From Chondrosia reniformis (Eukaryota; Porifera; Demospongiae; Chondrillida; Chondrillidae), in contig OX359197.1 of assembly GCA_947172415.1 (NCBI GenBank), positions 5,023,673 through 5,087,672 of the forward strand: a stretch of DNA of 64,000 nucleotides, written 5' to 3'. Below are positions 53,372 through 64,000 of the stretch, one piece after another. A program made the translations under genes and the position numbers. Position 1 is the first letter of the stretch, and each line of letters starts with the position of its first letter. Below the pieces are notes generated by a model. It was not told the origin of the DNA. It did no database searches and saw only the letters and a program-made list of their open reading frames with translations.

Positions 53372-56300
53372 ATGGCCTCCGCGCCACTTTCTCTGGTAAC
53401 TGCTAAAATTTGGAGAACGTTTTTTGATCAAGATGGTAGACTGGTAAACGAAATGGAGCTCATAAGATTAGTGTTTCGTTGTAAGTACTTAAGGTAGACT
53501 CTGTTCCCGTCAGCTTAATCTGTTGATCTCGCGAAAACGAAATATGTTGACGAGGACAGATCGCCATGGAGAAGCGTTAATACAGGGATTATTATCCATT
53601 CGAACCATATCGTGATATGATTCGGGAATAGTACTTTTATCTTAACAGTTTTCTTCGTTCGTTTCTATATTCATCACTCTGTCCTTGTTACTATATTCAT
53701 TGATACTTGTACCATGCTAAGCAGAGAGTCTATAAATATATCAAAACATGGACACTTTTAGTAATCCGTCGTTTAGTGGAAATGTGTCTCACCAGTCATA
53801 TACTATATTAGCTTGCCAATTTTCTATTGCCAGAATACATTAAAATTACCAATTCACAGTCTTACTTGCGTTATTTTATGATGCATTGCAATAGAAGACT
53901 CATTGACCAGTTTTCTACTTCCATTGATCACGTTTACTGTCGTATGTGATGTGTGCAGTATACATATACAATTGTACTCTAAAAGTAAACCTTGGTTGTA
54001 CATGAGACTGATTATAATACTTGTGGTTTGATTATCACTTCTATTATTCATCTATGTAGATGGGGTAGAAGACAGTATTAGAAGTGAAGTGTGGAAGTTT
54101 CTGTGTGGTTTGTATCCCGCTAACTCTACATCCAGGTTAGTGAAGCACTGTTCTGGAGATTGTACCAGAACAGGTCACCTCAACTGTGTTCTAGAGGTCT
54201 AGGTTGCATGTGTTGAATAGATAGAGTGGTGTATTAACATGCAGGACTGTGTGTTCATTGAAAATGTGAACAAGCATGTTTCTGTTTTTGTTCAATTGGA
54301 GCTGCTTGAGTGAAATGGGAATATATTAGCACAAACATAAATATGACTATTGAGCCCCTAGTGATAGTATATAGACCCTAGTGATAGTATATAGACCCCT
54401 AGTGATAGTATATAGGCCCCTAGTGATAGTATATAGGCCCCAAGTGATAGTATATAGGCCCCTAGTGATAGTATATAGGCCCCACAGTCCATTGGGGCCT
54501 ACCTGGTTCAATAGGTGACTAAAACTCAGATAAACCTTTAATTTGATACTTCTCTTACCTTAGCAACATTGCCTCTCTTTACCATTCTCCCTCCTCCCCT
54601 CCTCTTTTATCCTTCCCTCTCCCTCCTCCCCTCCTCTTTTGTCCTTCCCTCTCCCTCCTCCCCTCCTCTTTTGTCCTCCCCTCTCCCTCCTCCCCTCCTC
54701 TTTTGTCCTTCCCTCTCTCTACTCCTCTCCCTCCTCCCCTCCTCTTTTGTCCTTCCCTCTCTCTACTCCTCTCCCTCCTCCCCTCCTCTTTTGTCCTTCC
54801 CTCTCCCTCCTCCTCTCCTCTTTTGTCCTTCCCTCTCCCTCCTCCCCTCCTCTTTTGTCCTTCCCTCTCCCTCCTCCCCTCCTCTTTTGTCCTTCCCTCT
54901 CTCTACTCCTCTCCCTCCTCCCCTCCTCTTTTGTCCTTCCCTCTCTCTACTCCTCTCCCTCCTCCCCTCCTCTTTTGTCCTTCCCTCTCCCTCCTCCCCT
55001 CCTCTTTTGTCCTTCCCTCACCCTCCTCCCCTCCTCTTTTGTCCTTCCCTCTCCCTCCTCCCCTCCTCTTTTGTCCTTCCCTCTCTCTACTCCTCTCCCT
55101 CCTTCCCTCCTCTTTTGTCCTTCCCTCACCCTCCTCCCCTCCTCTTTTGTCCTTCCCTCCTCTTTTGTCCTTCCCTCTCCCTCCTCCCCTCCTCTTTTAT
55201 CCTTCCCTCTCCCTCCTCCTCTCCTCTTTTGTCCTTCCCTCTCCCTCCTCCCCTCCTCTTTTGTCCTTCCCTCTCTCTACTCCTCTCCCTCCTCCCCTCC
55301 TCTTTTGTCCTTCCCTCTCTCTACTCCTCTCCCTCCTCCCCTCCTCTTTTGTCCTTCCCTCTCCCTCCTCCCCTCCTCTTTTATCCTTCCCTCTCCCTCC
55401 TCCCCTCCTCTTTTATCCTTCCCTCTCCCTACTCCTCCTTTCACTGGACTCAGTGTATTTCTCTTGCTACAGAGAGAGACATGCCATGGCCATAGAGAAC
55501 AGAGCCAGGTACTTTGCTCTCAAGAACAGGTGGAGGATCTTGGATGCCACTGTAGTGAGTGACTATATACCATCACACCACCTGTTCTATCTGGAGGAGG
55601 AGGATGGGGAAAAATATGATGATGTCATTGATGAACAAGGGAAAGCCCCTTATGATTCTTTAGAACCTGATAACTCACCAGATGATGAAGCTCTCGTTAA
55701 AATGCTTGATATTACAGCCAAGGTTGGTTAGTCGTTCACATTCTTGTAACGTGCTAAATTTCAGGAGTAACTTCTCAACAGCAGATCTGCTGATCGTACA
55801 CAGTTCCTATGCTCTGTTCTTATGTGCAGTTGTATGCAACTCAGCAAGATGTGTCACTTGAAAAGTACCTACCAGCTAAGAGAGTCATCTTAAAGGATGT
55901 TGTCAGAACAGATAGGTATCATCCGTACTTCAAGTGAGTGCTTGATAAAGAGGGTACTACCAGCCAATATATGTATGTATCTATGTACGTACCAATATGT
56001 GTGTTCATATCTGTATGTGTAGATGTACTGTTTATATGTACAAACATGTATTCAGTAACGTTTGGGCATTTTATTTGTTGGTTACCAAATTCTCCATTTT
56101 TCTGAACTCAATGTCAACTAATTTTCACAGATTATGGGGCATCACTTGGGAAGAGATGTGTTTCATGTGTAAATATGCCACTACCATGAGGACAGTTGAA
56201 TCTCAAATCCACCCATCTCTAAATACTGAGAGATGCCATGTGTTTGTATCTCTTTATAACAAGCAATCCTGCTAGTACATATGTATGTGTATATGTACAT

Positions 56301-59300
56301 ATAGGTATGTATGATTTCTTCTGTGGTTGTAGAAAGAATGAGAATTTAAGAAAAGTTCACCACATCTTACTGGTGTACGCTATGTTTAACCCTGGTAGGT
56401 ACATTATAGATACAGTATACAGTTGTGTTTAACCCTGGTAGGTACATTATGGATACAGTATACAGTTGTGTTTAACCCTGGTAGGTATATTATAGATACA
56501 GTATACAGTTGTGTTCGTAACATTAACAAACAACAACTGTCAATTGTTGTGTATTTATTGTTTGAAGCCAATGTATTTTCACTAAAAGTCATTTAAATTG
56601 TGTATATACGCATGACCCGTAGATTTACAGTAGCACAGAGAGCCAAGGACTCACAAAAGATCAAGAAGACATGAGTCACTGATGTAGGGTGGAATTCCCA
56701 GAAACAGCTGTCTGGCCCAGTGCAGAAAAAGAGGAGAAGTAGAAGACTCTTGTATCCTCACCCATAGCTCTCACTAGGTTTAGTTCCCTATAGGTCTTTC
56801 ACTATAAAGTAGATGTAGCATGGTGTGTGTAATTACACATATAAAGGCATCAAATTGTGTGATACACATGTGTGATGTTACATAGCTTGTACAATGATTT
56901 TGGTTTGTATTACGGATGTTGTATTATTAGCAATGTGTACATATTTGTATCTCACTTTGTATCTGTACTTATAATTGTTGTGTGTATGTAGCTGTAGGCT
57001 ATCTCCAAGGATACAATGACATTTTAGCAAGATTTCTAGTTGTGTTGGACTCTGAAGTTGACTGTTACTGGATGTTTGGACTTTTCGTACAAAAGAGAGA
57101 AAAGGATTTTTCTGAAGAAGGCATGATTCACAAAATAGGTCAGTCATTCTACACTGGTCAACAGTACTAGTGTAATTAGCCGCAGTAAACCTCTCTAAAA
57201 TGCCATCTTCCTTCTTCTGGTGTTTCATTAATCCTAGTGTCTATTTCAGCATTACTTTAAAGTCAAACGATGTACCATCTAAATAACTTGAACACTTAAA
57301 GGGGACCTTATTTATAGATGCCTAAGAGTCAAAATGTTTCTATTTCAAGAATTACTGTTACTGCTCAATAATTTTCTTGACCAGCATTATTGCAACAAAT
57401 GCTCCCTATCTTTTCATTAGGTATATACTGTGTGTACTGTATATACTGTATATACATACATATGTCTTATGTATTGAGTACAAAAGTGGTAGCATGAGAA
57501 TATAAAAATGTATACTGCAATTACAGTATAACGTAGTATGTGATGTCCTATGATAAAGTGTGCCACTGCTCTTTTTGACATATCGTAGAACTGGTTTCTA
57601 GTCTTTTGAGGGAAGTTGATTTGAAATTGTTCAAGTTCTTTGCAGATGGACCTTGTTCAGATTTCCTTTTCTGCCACAGGTAAGTACATACTAGGAGAAG
57701 AGACAAGATATTTCCATGTCTAAAGTTGGCATTGGCAGATACGTACTTTTATTTCTGCAAGCAATTGTGTTCCAACCCAATGCTTTAGATTATGGACTAG
57801 TGGTAAATGTACTGTAGCTAATGTACTGTATGTAATTTTACATCTACAGTATCATGTTTTTTGTATTTTGAAGTACTATTGTGGCTTTGTGAGTATTTTT
57901 GGAAATATAAAAACTTGTTTGTGTATTCTGTTGAAATGCTAATGTAATTGGCACATTTAGGTGGCTGCTTTTAAATTTCAAACGTGAATTTAGCATGGAA
58001 GATGGAGTTAGAATATTTGAAATACTCTCCAGCGAGTACCTTGAATTGAGTTCAGATGTAGCTATGAAGGCACACCACAAAGCAATCGCTGTGGAGTTTC
58101 TATCAGAAGGTATGACTCAGTTGGCATGCTTGCCTTACTTTTACTACACAAGGACAATGTTCATACAGGAAATCCTAATACGTACATGAAAATATTGTTA
58201 ATTTTAACACCGTATGAACAAGTGATATGTATACAATACTTTTTGGACTGGATCTGGGGTCCAGACTGGATGTTGCAATCGGTAATCGGTAAAAAGGTTA
58301 TCACTGCATGGTGACATCATTCTAGTGGGAAAGTTTGTTCAAATGGTAGTCGCGAGTTGCTAACCAATTACTGATTGCAATGTCTACAGTCAGGACAACC
58401 GACCCAAAAGTACTGTATATTGATAGCTTTGATATACGGTATAGTATATGCACGTATGTATAGTATATGTAGGTATAGTATATGTATGAATGTATAGTAT
58501 ATGTAGGTATAGTATATGTACGTATGTATAGTATATGTAGACATAGGATCAAAGTTTTTTGCAAATGTGATGTCATTTGCAAAATATGCTAATTTCACAA
58601 ACATTCCGTCTTGCTAACATAGTCATGCTCACAGTATGTAGAAACTACTTAGCTTTATTGCCATTTCTGTAGTAAGGATAACATTTCATGAATAAAGAAA
58701 GATATTTATGAAAATATAAGTTCCTTAACTTGTTGGTTTACCTTCATTTCAGGTGGAGAACTTGAAGTGGAATCAATGTCTCTTAATCATGAGTACACAT
58801 TTGAGATATTTATGTGTGTAGCGGTGCTTAAAAAGTATGAAAAGGAGCTGCTTCAAAAGGATGGAGTAATTGAAATCATAGGCTATATAAACGGGTAAGC
58901 TGGTAGCAGTGTGTTGCATGGATGTACAAATAGAGGACCTTTTATATACCGCATAGCGGGAAAATTTGGCGAGGACTTAAATTTGGCTATTTGGCGAGTA
59001 GTTTGAAGCTCGCCAAATTTAATTCTTCGCCAAATTTGCAAATGCAGCTATCGATTTCCAACGTAACGGCCAAATATATTGCCCGCCAAATTTTCCCGCT
59101 ATACGGTAATCAAAGCGCTCTGTAAAATTACTTTTTCTTTTCAAGAAGAAAACATTCATTTATAAGACCATGTCCTGTATTGTCTCTATCTTAGTTTGGC
59201 ACACAAGATGGCGGTCAAGGACATAATCGAGGAGGCTCAGAAGCTTGTGTTCCGGTACTGTAAACTGGCAGTGCAAAGAGGGTATTCTCTACTCCCCCAG

Positions 59301-59306
59301 TCATGA
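53372..59306 (+). CDS. TBC-domain Rab GTPase-activating protein (TBC1D21/15-like)
   Basis: TBC proteins accelerate GTP hydrolysis on Rab GTPases in membrane traffic. Ten exons (53372-53480, 54060-54135, 55473-55722, 55830-55933, 56333-56394, 56992-57138, 57589-57679, 57961-58109, 58753-58894, 59195-59306) join in phase to 413 residues. Landmarks are WRTFFDQDGRL, IRSEVWKFLCGLYP, the arginine-finger motif KDVVRTDR, the glutamine-finger motif VGYLQGYND, DCYWMFGLFVQK, FKREFSMEDGVRIFEIL and a C-terminal helical part. Both catalytic fingers are present, so GAP activity is expected. The short N-terminus, without a long regulatory region, and the exon 1-2 sequence suggest TBC1D21, with the TBC1D15/17 group as the alternative. 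Intron 2 holds two tandem arrays. Confidence 0.9.
54352..54483. repeat. Tandem repeat, about 21-bp unit, 6 copies (TBC intron 2)
   Basis: Units of the form CCCTAGTGATAGTATATAGG are repeated six times with small variations. Confidence 0.85.
54590..55440. repeat. CT-rich minisatellite, about 32-bp unit (TBC intron 2)
   Basis: A unit containing CTCCCTCCTCCCCTCCTCTT followed by TTGTCCTTCC is repeated about 25 times, with some units extended by CTCTACTCCTCTCC. It ends 32 bases before the 3' splice site of exon 3 and is pyrimidine-only for long stretches on the sense strand. All three plus-strand frames are nearly stop-free, which produces artefactual Ser/Pro/Leu-rich frames that run into exon 3. 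Confidence 0.95.
56665..56800 (+). repeat. Dispersed element with hammerhead-like 5' end (TBC intron 5)
   Basis: A plus-strand copy of the family at 25676-25815: CACTGATG, a GGG/CCC hairpin, GAAACAGCTGTCTGG, a purine-rich middle and the end GGTTTAGTTCCCTATAGG. One core base (CTGATGT for CTGATGA) is off consensus. Confidence 0.55.
58947..59108. mobile_element. MITE with 25-bp inverted repeats (TBC intron 9)
   Basis: The ends TACCGCATAGCGGGAAAATT and (reverse complement) TACCGTATAGCGGGAAAATT are inverted repeats extending through TTGGCG. Internal sequence repeats the motif CGCCAAATTT in both orientations. It is 162 bp long, has no coding capacity and is flanked by TA or AT-rich DNA. This is a non-autonomous DNA transposon of unassigned superfamily. 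Confidence 0.85.
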
Positions 59307-60060
59307 CTATGTTGATATTGAAATATATAATACTATACATGTCACCCTATATAGCTATATATATATACATAGTCATTGAAGCTTGTTTATATTTTTATTT
59401 AATTTTGCCATTTAATATATACTATATAGTACTGTATAACACATTAATATTTTGATGTATTTTGTAATATATATTTACAAGCATTAAAGGACATGTGATG
59501 CAAAATTCTTTTGATATACATATATTGTATACGTATGTTTGTCAAATGCCAAATTCAACTTTTATTTTTACCTACAGCTGTATAGAGGATATACGTATAT
59601 ACATATGTCCATGCATTTCTACACTTAATTATGATCCTTTAATTATACTATATATATCATTTGTAAAAGAGTTTTGGATGAGGGCCGTCAAAAGTAATTT
59701 AGGAAAATACATATTTTTCCTCATAAAATCATATTAATAATAAAATAAGGATTCCTCCTAACTGTGTAGAACGTGTGTACGTATCTTTTAGATGGATGGT
59801 TGACCAAAAAAATAAAAAATGTGTGTTTAGATACTCAGCAAATCAAAAGATGCTCATTACTCATACAGAGTGTTTTCATGGTGATCTCAGCCATGTCTGA
59901 AAATAGTGTTTTAGATTATTCATAATTTCTACATACGTATGTACGTACGTACATGTATGTATACATACTTAAACATACAGAGGGTATATGTACATAGATT
60001 TTGTGTTATACTATACAGAAGACACTTGTGGTCTACTGTTATCAACTAAAACTGTTACAT
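59307..60060. other. AT-rich intergenic region, convergent TBC and ADAM10 3' ends
   Basis: The two flanking genes converge here. I see only AT-rich sequence, a copy of the dispersed AAAATAAGGATTCCTCCTAA repeat at about 59740-59870, and a GTAC/GTAT-rich patch near 59935-59975. No gene is supported. Confidence 0.6.
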
Positions 60061-63000
60061 CTATGCCCTCTTGTCCATGGCATAGTATTCACCTGGGTTA
60101 CCACCGCCTTGTCTGTTTCCCCCACCTCTGCGGAGAGTGTTGCGGTACTCCTGTCTCTGTTTCATGTGCTTTGGTTTGGGCAGCGTGAAATGACAGATGA
60201 TGACGATGACAAAGAGAATGACAAGGACAACCACCACGACAATGATGAGCACCCACCACATGTTAATAATGAAGTTTATAACACTTTGAAATGCGGCAGA
60301 ATTAAAGAGCTCCTGCAAGCGGTTTAGAGCACCATCAGCATCTTGAAGCCTACACCGACCAAGAAAATCACAGAATCCAACATTTCCCCCAGAAGCAAGA
60401 CAGAATCCTCCAGGTTGTTGTTGTCGTGGTGTCACGTTTGGGTTGGGATTGGCCATGAGAATTGCCTCTGTTGTCATACATTCACCCGCTTCACCATTCT
60501 TACAGCACACATGGCAGGCCGTCTCTAGTCCCGTACAGAGACAGTCCTGCATACCCAATAATGGACAAATGGATCCTGTACAAATCTGTGGAACAGATGT
60601 AAACAGATGTAAACAGACCTCTAATAAGCACGTATACACATAAACTGACCACAGACTACCAGCAAAGGGCAAAGGGCAAAGGTTACTAAAGAGACTTAGT
60701 AAGTGGAAATGAAGCTCTTATTTTGGTAAACTGATTAGTCAGGTCATAATCCTACGTACACAGGTACTGTATATCCCAAACGAATAATCAAACCACAAGT
60801 AACTATAAATTATAAAACAATGAAGAGGAAAAAACACGAAAGAAGCAATTGAACCCAGGACAGCTGGCTATGACCACTAGTGCTCTGCCACTGAGCTACA
60901 ATTGTCACAGCAATGCTCCCTCATGTTTCTACTGTTATTATGCTAACTACGTACAAGGATATAAGTAATCTTCATTCAGTAATTACATAGCGCGCTGTGA
61001 TTTTCCCTATCAGAATAAGTTGATAGTACATACATACATACATACATACGTACATACATATGTAAATGAATGCACATGCACTCCATTAGAATCAAGAAGG
61101 CTTACTCCAGTTGTGTTGTCACAGGTCCCAGTGTTATTGTTGCATGAGATGGTACCATTAACCTCTGGCTTCAGGGTGAACATGGGGCAGGCAGCACTCA
61201 TACCAGTGATAATAGTTAAGGATATCTACTTGCTTAATTTTGTTACAAAATGCATGATAAACATGTAGATGAATGATTGAATGGATGGATGGATGATCGA
61301 ATGAATGGATGGATGGATGGATGGATGGATGATTTAATGGATAGATGAATAGATGGATGGATGGAATGGATAGATTATTGAATGGATGGATGGATGGATG
61401 GATGGGTGGGTGGGTGGACGGATGGATGGGAGGATGGAAGGATGGATTGATGGATTGGTGAAATAGATCTAATTGAAATTTTAGGATATTCACACAATGT
61501 ATCTTCAATACAGTCTGTTCCACTTCGACACACAAAGCTCGTACTTTCAAATGAACACTCAGTTGTACAACATTCTCCCTGTGAAGGACTAAAAGGGTAA
61601 AATCCCTAATTAAAATTGCACAATAAGTAAATGCAAAGAATGTAAAACAAACACATTAATAACCAAAGTCTTAATCAAACCATAATTAAATATTTATGCA
61701 CATATAAGCATCGAAAATTTTAAAAGCACTTCTCCTCAAAGTTCATGCATAAAACTATGAAAAGAGGTATCTATTGCTTATATGTAAGTAAAGTGTATGT
61801 TCATGATTACCTGCATGTAGAGTTGGCTGTGAGGTTACAAGTCATTCCATTACAGCATTTATCATTTTCGCACACCCCCGCTTGGTCAAAATCAAATCCA
61901 CAGTCACACTCTTCCAGTCCGGGCTCATAAGCACCGTTACCACAAGTACCAGGGTCCTCTAATTACGTATGTACATACATAAGAGATAAGTGAACATACT
62001 CACTAATAATAAGCATTGCTAACACACCACAGCATGGAAGTGAACATATTAAAGTGAAGTCGACACCAACCAGTTAATATGGATAAGTAGATGTTATCTG
62101 TACCTACGTATGTATGTATGTATGTATGTATGTATGTATACGTTTCATCTCAAAGTGTGACTTAATTATTAGATAAGTACGTAATATAATATAAAGATTT
62201 AACATTTCGTCAGTAATCTTTAGCTATACTAATTATTAAGAAAAATTCAGAAATAACTTTAATTTAGTACATAGTTAATTTAGTTAGAAATACGTACGTA
62301 GCTACGAAAGCCAAAAATTAAACTGAAAAATTTATACTACAAAGGTTGTCAATATCATAATATGAGAACATTGCTGATAAAAATTATTGGAAATCAAGTA
62401 AAGTAAAAAATATAGTCACAATTTAAGATGTCTGTAAGAATTTCTTTAAGCAAGAGTACATAACGATATTAATATTCATACTCTTTTCCACATTCCTATC
62501 TCTTACGTATGTACTCTTGCTATATTATACATATAACACACAAGTGCTCGGAATACTTACCAATAAAGCATCCACCTTGGTTTACTGGTCCCTGACTTCT
62601 GTCGATCAGAAGGCGAATATAATTAATGCTACATGTTGAGAAGTCATCATTGTTGCCAAGATTCCCCCGGCTGGCGCTGGGGAACATAATGTAGTTGCCA
62701 CCTGTGCTGTCACCTGGCGAACATGGACCACCAGTCTGCATTGGATCATGCTAAACACACACAGAAAAGACAAGATAAGACTTGTAAAGAACGTAGGTAC
62801 ATGTATGTACATACGTACATACATGTAATAGTTTTAAAACCTGCCCCCAGGCTTTTAGACATTTACTGAGTTATCAGAGGGATATATCACATTGTATAAC
62901 TATAATAAGAGGCCAAAGTGCCTCTTATTATAGTTATACGAATGTAATTTGCCTTGGTTGCCTCAGCAACGGAGTGTATACATATTTCTATCACATAGCC

Positions 63001-64000
63001 TTCGTACAGGCTTAGTGTATGTTTGCTTATTTTGTGTACGTATGTATGTATGTATGTATGTATGTATGTATGTATGTATGTATGTATGTATGTATGTATG
63101 TATGTATGTATGTATGTATGTATGTATGTATGTATGTATGTATGTATGTATGTATGTATGTATATGTGACAAATAACCAATAATTAACTACGTAAATAAA
63201 TTAGTTTGTTATAAAGCCTTCTTAGGCAGTTTATGCCAGCTACATAATAGCCACAGAAAATGCTTTACAGGATATAATCAGTGCTGTATTAGTAATTAGT
63301 ATACATTGTTATATGAAATAGTGTGAAAAGAGGAGGAGATTGATAGCGGTCTAAGTAAGGATTACAAACAAGAAATGTACATATGAAACATTAAAAGCAA
63401 ACAAGCCTGACCTATTTCACTGCAAATGCTTTTATATACATACAAATGGTACTGCATGCAAGTGTTTTCAACTAACCTAGATCTTTCAACTCACCTCAGA
63501 ACCAAAATTGTGTCCTAGCTCATGAGCAAAGGTAAGTTCCACAATCCTTTGTGCTACTAAAGAACCAAAGTTTACCAGAGTGACTATTCCAGTATTCAGC
63601 CTGCTAGCACACACACCACCAGTAGCACCAATCCGAGCAACATAAGCTAAACCAAGAACGCCTCGGTCAAAATCTCGAGCAGTGAATCTGCAGTAATTGT
63701 AGAATAGTAGAGCTTGGTTAGTACGTACTTTGGGAGTACACCTTTATAAACAGTACATACATATGTATTATCTCACATGTGTAGGTACGTAAATGCTTAC
63801 CTATAGGCCAGGCAGTAATCACTGTGATCCCTTTCATTTGAATGACGATCCAAATAGGATTGAACTTCTATGAATGGATCCTGAAAATTAGCTGGATCTG
63901 TAGTGGTAATTTCTACTGCACCAATCACAAAGCGAATTCCATCAGCAGCTGGTGTATCTACAAAGTTTGTGCTTTCATAGATTACATTTACTGCATTAAC
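60061..64000 (-). CDS. ADAM10: ADAM10-type membrane metalloprotease, 3' two-thirds
   Basis: ADAM10 is a type I membrane zinc protease that sheds ectodomains such as Notch. Seven exons are visible on the minus strand: 64000-63801 (continues outside), 63687-63495, 62750-62561, 61958-61811, 61588-61496, 61196-61106 and 60585-60061, all in phase. The catalytic domain shows [25 protein letters not shown], and the zinc site [12 protein letters not shown], split by an intron before the last His. The disintegrin-like domain has [16 protein letters not shown] and [14 protein letters not shown], and the Cys-rich stalk has [14 protein letters not shown] and [21 protein letters not shown] before the membrane is diagnostic for ADAM10 rather than ADAM17. 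A transmembrane helix ([19 protein letters not shown]) and a basic tail ending MDKRA follow. The prodomain lies outside the window. Confidence 0.93.
60838..60906 (-). tRNA. tRNA-derived sequence (pseudo-tRNA or SINE head)
   Basis: On the minus strand TAGCTCAGTGGCAGAGCA fits an internal A box with its D-arm, and CTGGGTTCAATTGC fits a degenerate B box at the right distance. The anticodon and acceptor stems do not pair convincingly, so a functional tRNA is unlikely. It is in an ADAM10 intron. Confidence 0.55.
61262..61456. repeat. (GGAT)n-type microsatellite, imperfect (ADAM10 intron)
   Basis: Long imperfect runs of GGAT with interspersed AATG and GGTG units lie between two ADAM10 exons. The reverse-strand Ser/His/Pro/Ile frame across it is an artefact of the repeat. 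Confidence 0.9.
63039..63163. repeat. (GTAT)n microsatellite, about 30 units (ADAM10 intron)
   Basis: A nearly perfect run of the tetranucleotide GTAT. A shorter run of the same tetranucleotide is at about 62106-62139. Confidence 0.95.

Noticed and set aside
54569-55731. Three overlapping Ser/Pro/Leu-rich frames of about 310-340 codons
   Set aside because: They come from the CT-rich array in TBC intron 2. Only the part from 55473 is real coding sequence (TBC exon 3).
58322-58604. Tyr-rich minus-strand frames in a TBC intron
   Set aside because: They arise from GTATAGTATATG-type simple repeats and have no homology or splice context.
60838-60906. Functional tRNA gene
   Set aside because: A and B boxes are recognisable, but acceptor and anticodon stems do not pair, so it is listed only as tRNA-derived.
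62887-63180. Tyr-Ile-His-Thr and Met-Tyr-Val-Cys repeat frames on both strands
   Set aside because: Direct translation of the (GTAT)n microsatellite.

Overview
The window looks like a gene-dense, AT-rich animal genome with compact multi-exon genes and GT-AG introns. Orthologue-level matches to UMPS, ADAM10, RRP15, ARB2A (FAM172A), DAP1 and a TBC-domain Rab-GAP place it in Metazoa. A transmembrane laccase-type oxidase and an expanded family of cytosolic kinase-kelch fusion proteins make a sponge (demosponge) my best guess. That is an inference and has not been tested.

Layout. Bases 1-499 are the 3' end of a membrane-anchored multicopper oxidase. Bases 2219-10807 (minus) hold a complete 11-exon UMP synthase gene, with a 3.5-kb G-rich minisatellite in one intron. 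It faces the first kinase-kelch gene across a 187-bp gap. From 10995 to 53149 runs a tandem array of a composite unit: a two-exon kinase-kelch gene followed closely by a six-exon RRP15 gene (60S ribosome biogenesis). There are six kinase-kelch copies and five RRP15 copies. Kinase-kelch copies 1, 2 and 5 look whole. Copies 3 and 6 have lost the kinase N-lobe but keep open kelch exons. Copy 4 has a broken kelch exon and an intron that swallowed a 2.9-kb piece of another locus (truncated ARB2A and DAP1 tails). RRP15 copies 1, 2 and 3 are whole, copy 5 has a mutated splice acceptor, and copy 4 is a pseudogene. A LINE sits in intron 1 of RRP15 copy 2. Bases 53372-59306 (plus) are a 10-exon TBC-domain Rab-GAP gene. 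Bases 60061-64000 (minus) are the 3' two-thirds of an ADAM10 metalloprotease gene.

Main observations. (1) The kelch exons are nearly identical except at residues just after each Gly-Gly doublet and at a second recurrent position. These are the positions that form the ligand-binding face of kelch propellers such as Keap1. The array therefore looks like a repertoire of sensor kinases with a constant effector and a variable recognition face. (2) RRP15 introns carry consensus hammerhead ribozyme motifs, and more hammerhead-like hairpins occur elsewhere. (3) Three unrelated genes carry pyrimidine-rich minisatellites directly upstream of a 3' splice site. Exon boundaries were set by hand from protein similarity, splice consensus and reading-phase agreement, and no database search was possible.
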